The translations under genes and the position numbers were made by a program. The notes beneath the pieces were generated by a model. The model was not told where the DNA came from. It saw nothing but the letters and a program-made list of their open reading frames with translations, and ran no database searches. 64,000 nt of DNA from Gilliamella sp. wkB112 (GTDB lineage: Bacteria; Pseudomonadota; Gammaproteobacteria; Enterobacterales; Orbaceae): NCBI RefSeq assembly GCF_001690685.1, contig NZ_LZGL01000009.1:62001-126000 (forward strand), given 5' to 3'. Below are positions 61,319 through 64,000 of this stretch, in pieces (within the stretch, counting starts at the first letter, position 1; the number at the start of each line of letters is the position of its first letter).

Positions 61319-61828
61319 ATTTTTAGAGCGCGGGGAATCGTCTGTTTATTACTAACCACCAAGAAAAACCACGGAATCTGGATAATAAAAACGCATACAA
61401 ATATATCCAATTTAGCCCAATTTGGTTCAAGTACTTTTTTAGAGTATTACCTTTATTCTTTAAGGATTGTTAATGATTTGAAAAGGATTTTAGTTAAAGA
61501 AGTGGTGGGTTGTGAGGGGATCTGATTGCTATATTAACCAATTGATTTAAATAAACATTATTCAATTTATATTTTTACTGTATAACATTCAATATAACAT
61601 AAAATCGTTTTAATATATTAAAATCATTATCAAATTATTAGTAATATTCATCAATGACTAACTTAAAGATTAAAAGGAAAAGTTTATTTTTGTGATTTTA
61701 CAGCACTAACAACACTAACAAAATTAATTATTAATAATCAATAAATTAACCTTGTGTTATTATAGTGTTGTATGTTATTAATAACATGGTAGTATTTAAT
61801 AAATTTTTATAAATCGAAAGGTGATAAA
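61319..61828. other. 510-bp region with no recognised gene
   Basis: Lies between the decayed integrase and the next small membrane protein. I see no intact gene, and the missing integrase N-terminus is not found here either. Confidence 0.5.
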
Positions 61829-62122
61829 ATGAAAAAAATAGGAATAACTAAATTTTGTGAATTAATGGTTGAAAGTGCAAACAATGCAACGCCTTTTATT
61901 TTATTTACTGTTGCTAGTATAGTCTTATACGATAAAAAACCAATTTTAGATACTGCGATTACTCTCATTGGGACTAATATTTTTCTATGGTGTGTATGGT
62001 CGGTGCCAACTATAAAAAAAATAATACTAGAAGATGACGATAAAATAACTAGGGCAGTTGTTTTTATTAGTATTTTATCTATAATTTTTTTGGCGCTAAT
62101 AGCAACGATATCATTATCATAA
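61829..62122 (+). CDS. Small membrane protein, unknown
   Basis: 97 residues with an AAAGGTGAT ribosome site. Three hydrophobic stretches (FILFTVASIVLY, ITLIGTNIFLWCVW, VVFISILSIIFLALIATI) suggest a small membrane protein. It overlaps the convergent terminase fragment by 6 bases. Unknown function; it could be a phage-borne accessory gene. Confidence 0.5.
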   Translation: MKKIGITKFCELMVESANNATPFILFTVASIVLYDKKPILDTAITLIGTNIFLWCVWSVPTIKKIILEDDDKITRAVVFISILSIIFLALIATISLS

Positions 62123-62447
62123 CTCAATACCCTTAAACTCGTCTAACGCTTGTTTTTGTGCATCGGTTAGATTGATATCGACTTCGCCGTACTCAAGTAA
62201 GTAAGTGCCGAATGACATCAGGAAAGCGACCGCAGGGTCAATCTTGTTGGCTGCTTTCTTTTTATTGGGCTTAATATTGGCATTCGCATCGGTTTCCATC
62301 ACTACATTACCTACCGCCCAAGAAAGAGCCTGATCGCCATTGTGTTTAATTCGTTTACGGCTTATAAATATCTCGACAGTTTTTGAAGTTGGGCTATATC
62401 GTGCATAAGTTTGGGAAAATGTGATGCGGCGCGCGATAATTATCGTT
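62117..62447 (-). pseudogene. Terminase large-subunit C-terminal fragment
   Basis: The minus strand reads FSQTYARYSPTSKTVEIFIS, then GDQALSWAVGNVV, METDANANIKPNKKKAANKID and PAVAFLMSFGTY. This is the nuclease-end signature of HK97-type TerL (…WxxxNxxx…KxxxxxKIDxxVALxMAxG). No start codon precedes it in frame, and a TAA lies just upstream. It is therefore only the last ~110 residues of a protein of about 550. It adjoins tail-fibre genes, an odd neighbour for a terminase, so the prophage has been rearranged or has lost most of its middle. Confidence 0.75.
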
Positions 62448-62507
62448 TAAATTAATTGATAATTAACCACGCCGTTTGTTTCTATATTTGAAAATGAATT
62501 ACAAATT

Positions 62508-63047
62508 TTATGGTTTTTCTGGAAAAATTACATTTATATTAGATGTATCAATTCTAGTTAACAGAATTCGATATTTTTTCCATTGTTTTAATTGGGTTTC
62601 TTCATCATCTTTTTGTATACCTAAATCAATTGTGTCTTGAAGCACTGCTATTTTATTGTTAGCTTCACTTATTAGTGAATTTTTAATAGCTTGAGCTTGT
62701 GCAATAGTAGCTTCATTCTCAGCATCTTTATCTTTCACCCATTTTTCACCGTTCCACTTACAAAACTCGAACGGCTCTAATAAAGTAAAACCGTCTTTTA
62801 TTTTGCCGAGATAATCAATCTTGACTGATTCCTGAGTTTCTACATTATAAGCTGTTTTATTGCGATTATCTTCGACTAGAACCCATTTACCGTTATACTC
62901 GCACGGTATATAACCATCTTTGAACTCTGGAGCTATTCGTAGTGCATTATCTGGCGGTAATGTGTAGTCATTAGCTACAAGTGAATAAGTATATGGCCTA
63001 TACTTGTTTTCTTTGTCAAATTGATTATTAAAATAATAATTAATCAT
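62508..63047 (-). CDS. Tail-fibre assembly protein (Tfa-like)
   Basis: 179 residues. The C-terminal ALQD...AIDLGI-like element reads VLQDTIDLGIQKDDEETQLK, followed by QWKKYRILLTRIDTS, which is typical of Caudovirales tail-fibre assembly chaperones. The N-terminal half contains a tail-fibre-like 'YNGKWVLVEDNR' patch. It directly follows the tail-fibre gene, its usual place. Confidence 0.83.
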   Translation of the reverse strand: MINYYFNNQFDKENKYRPYTYSLVANDYTLPPDNALRIAPEFKDGYIPCEYNGKWVLVEDNRNKTAYNVETQESVKIDYLGKIKDGFTLLEPFEFCKWNGEKWVKDKDAENEATIAQAQAIKNSLISEANNKIAVLQDTIDLGIQKDDEETQLKQWKKYRILLTRIDTSNINVIFPEKP

Positions 63048-63095
63048 GGTTGTTTCCTTTTTGTTTTTACCTACTCAACAAGGGTACTTAGGTGC

Positions 63096-63809
63096 TTAAA
63101 CGCCTAAATATATAGATGGAGTGCCGCCTTGATTCAGCACTGTATTTTCTGGTCCAGTACGTGTTACTCGTGATAAATCGAACCCCATTTTTGTGCTAAC
63201 CCCTAACTCATATGGAATGTATTTTGCAATAGATGAATTAGTGCCATTTTCATAAAAAGGACCATGGCTCCCCCAACAAACACCTGTATCTGCACCAGCC
63301 ATGCCATCCATGCCGAATCCACCAACGATATTGGGAATAGCAGCCTCTTCAACACTACCAACTTGTCTAGTAGTTCCATTAACAGCTCGTTCAAAATAGC
63401 CTCGACCATCGGACGCAAATGCTGTTGGTACATTGATATATTGTTGACTGTTAATAACTTTAATTATGATTTTATAATCTTCTTTGTAGTTTGCCGATAA
63501 ACTATTTAATGCTCGGCCTTGCGGTGAATCTAGTACATAGTTGTCTCCATTTCTAAAATACCATCCAAACGGAAGTTCGGATGCTCTAAATGCCATTAGT
63601 TTTTGTTCTCCGATAATGTATGGTTTTTCCGCTCCCGCGACCATTAAATCCCAAAATTCATTATTTGCGGGATTTATGTCTTTTACATTTTTTCTAGCTA
63701 TCCAGCTTGAACCATTGAATCCAACAACATCATCTTTTGTATATTGAGTTGAACGGGTATATTCACCACACCAGTTAAATCTAATGTTTCCCAAGTTAAT
63801 AGTTGCCAT
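63096..63809 (-). CDS. Phage tail-fibre protein
   Basis: 237 residues. It starts MATINLGNIRFNWCGEYTRS, with the 'NLG.i.F.W.G.Y...T.Y..dDVV.YNGSSWIA' opening common to short tail-fibre proteins. A glycine-rich, receptor-binding-like C-terminal part follows (VNGTTRQVGSVEEA, GGTPSIYLGV). An AGAGAGAGG ribosome region precedes it. Followed by tfa. Confidence 0.8.
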   Translation of the reverse strand: MATINLGNIRFNWCGEYTRSTQYTKDDVVGFNGSSWIARKNVKDINPANNEFWDLMVAGAEKPYIIGEQKLMAFRASELPFGWYFRNGDNYVLDSPQGRALNSLSANYKEDYKIIIKVINSQQYINVPTAFASDGRGYFERAVNGTTRQVGSVEEAAIPNIVGGFGMDGMAGADTGVCWGSHGPFYENGTNSSIAKYIPYELGVSTKMGFDLSRVTRTGPENTVLNQGGTPSIYLGV

Positions 63810-63826
63810 TTTTAACCTCTCTCTTT

Positions 63827-64000
63827 TTATATAAACATCAATAAATCTTTATCATTAACAATAAATTCACACCCACCTGGTGCAATTATCCATTCTAGAA
63901 ATTCCGAAAGGTGTAGCGTTTTGTTATCTATATTTCCCACTGTTTCTAAAATCAGTTTCGCACCATCTTTTTTGAAACCATAAAATTGAGTAGCAACACT
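63827..64000 (-). CDS. Phage structural protein, C-terminal end only
   Basis: The last 57 codons of a minus-strand gene that enters from the right edge: SVATQFYGFKKDGAKLILET, then a stop after LLMFI. It lies 18 bases before the tail-fibre gene and is probably part of the same tail operon. Too little is visible to name it. Confidence 0.6.
   Translation of the reverse strand, partial: SVATQFYGFKKDGAKLILETVGNIDNKTLHLSEFLEWIIAPGGCEFIVNDKDLLMFI

Noticed and set aside
63264-63500. Plus-strand open frames across the tail-fibre gene
   Set aside because: They are antisense shadows of the phage gene.

Overview
The window reads as the chromosome of an AT-rich gammaproteobacterium. Most housekeeping proteins resemble Enterobacterales/Pasteurellaceae orthologues in length and motifs (RNase D, CmoA/CmoB, YegQ, FrsA, RecR, UvrA, ProB/ProA). 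The low GC, the KDG kinase with a YhcH partner and the overall gene set suggest an Orbaceae member such as Gilliamella (insect-gut symbionts). That assignment is inference and was not checked against a database.

Layout. 1-4.4 kb: RNase D (cut by the window edge), a membrane metallophosphoesterase, the tRNA wobble-uridine genes cmoA-cmoB and a YjbR-like protein. 4.6-10.7 kb: one giant membrane-anchored alpha-2-macroglobulin with an intact thioester motif. 10.9-14.8 kb: small exported and membrane proteins, an SDR oxidoreductase, YnfA and a VirK/YbjX protein. 15.2-22.6 kb: a gene-poor, very AT-rich accessory island ending at a tRNA-Ile2 gene. It holds a lipoprotein, a Rap1a/Tai-like immunity protein, a DUF4236 protein, an FRG-domain protein, three related small membrane proteins (one frameshifted), a 48-residue integrase stub and several degenerate repeats. 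22.9-29.6 kb: a DUF4156 lipoprotein, serC and an arginine cluster argC-argB-argG-argH with a tandem ArgR operator. 29.6-36 kb: pepD, then gpt-frsA-proB-(membrane protein)-proA. 36-41.5 kb: yegQ/trhP and a glycerate-type catabolic operon (GntP permease, glycerate kinase, CdaR) behind a textbook CRP site. 41.7-46.8 kb: a beta-propeller protein, a LysR regulator, two acetyltransferases and tRNA-Cys. 47-58.4 kb: ydiJ, truC, ybhA, recR, plsY, uvrA (with a LexA box), kdgK-yhcH and an EmrE-type pump. 58.6-64 kb: a second mobile region with a PLD-like protein, a transposase scrap, an AlpA-like regulator, a decayed P4-type integrase, a terminase C-terminal fragment and phage tail-fibre genes.

How the parts fit. 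The core is ordinary metabolism and information processing, with three recognisable global controls: ArgR on argC, LexA on uvrA and CRP on the glycerate operon. The most interesting unexplained material is the tRNA-Ile2 island. There a block of about 550 bp is duplicated with nearly identical flanks around divergent small membrane proteins, on either side of an FRG-domain gene. A second unexplained signal is a motif of about 40 bp that occurs in three unrelated intergenic regions and contains the palindrome TATACGTTTYAGTATA.
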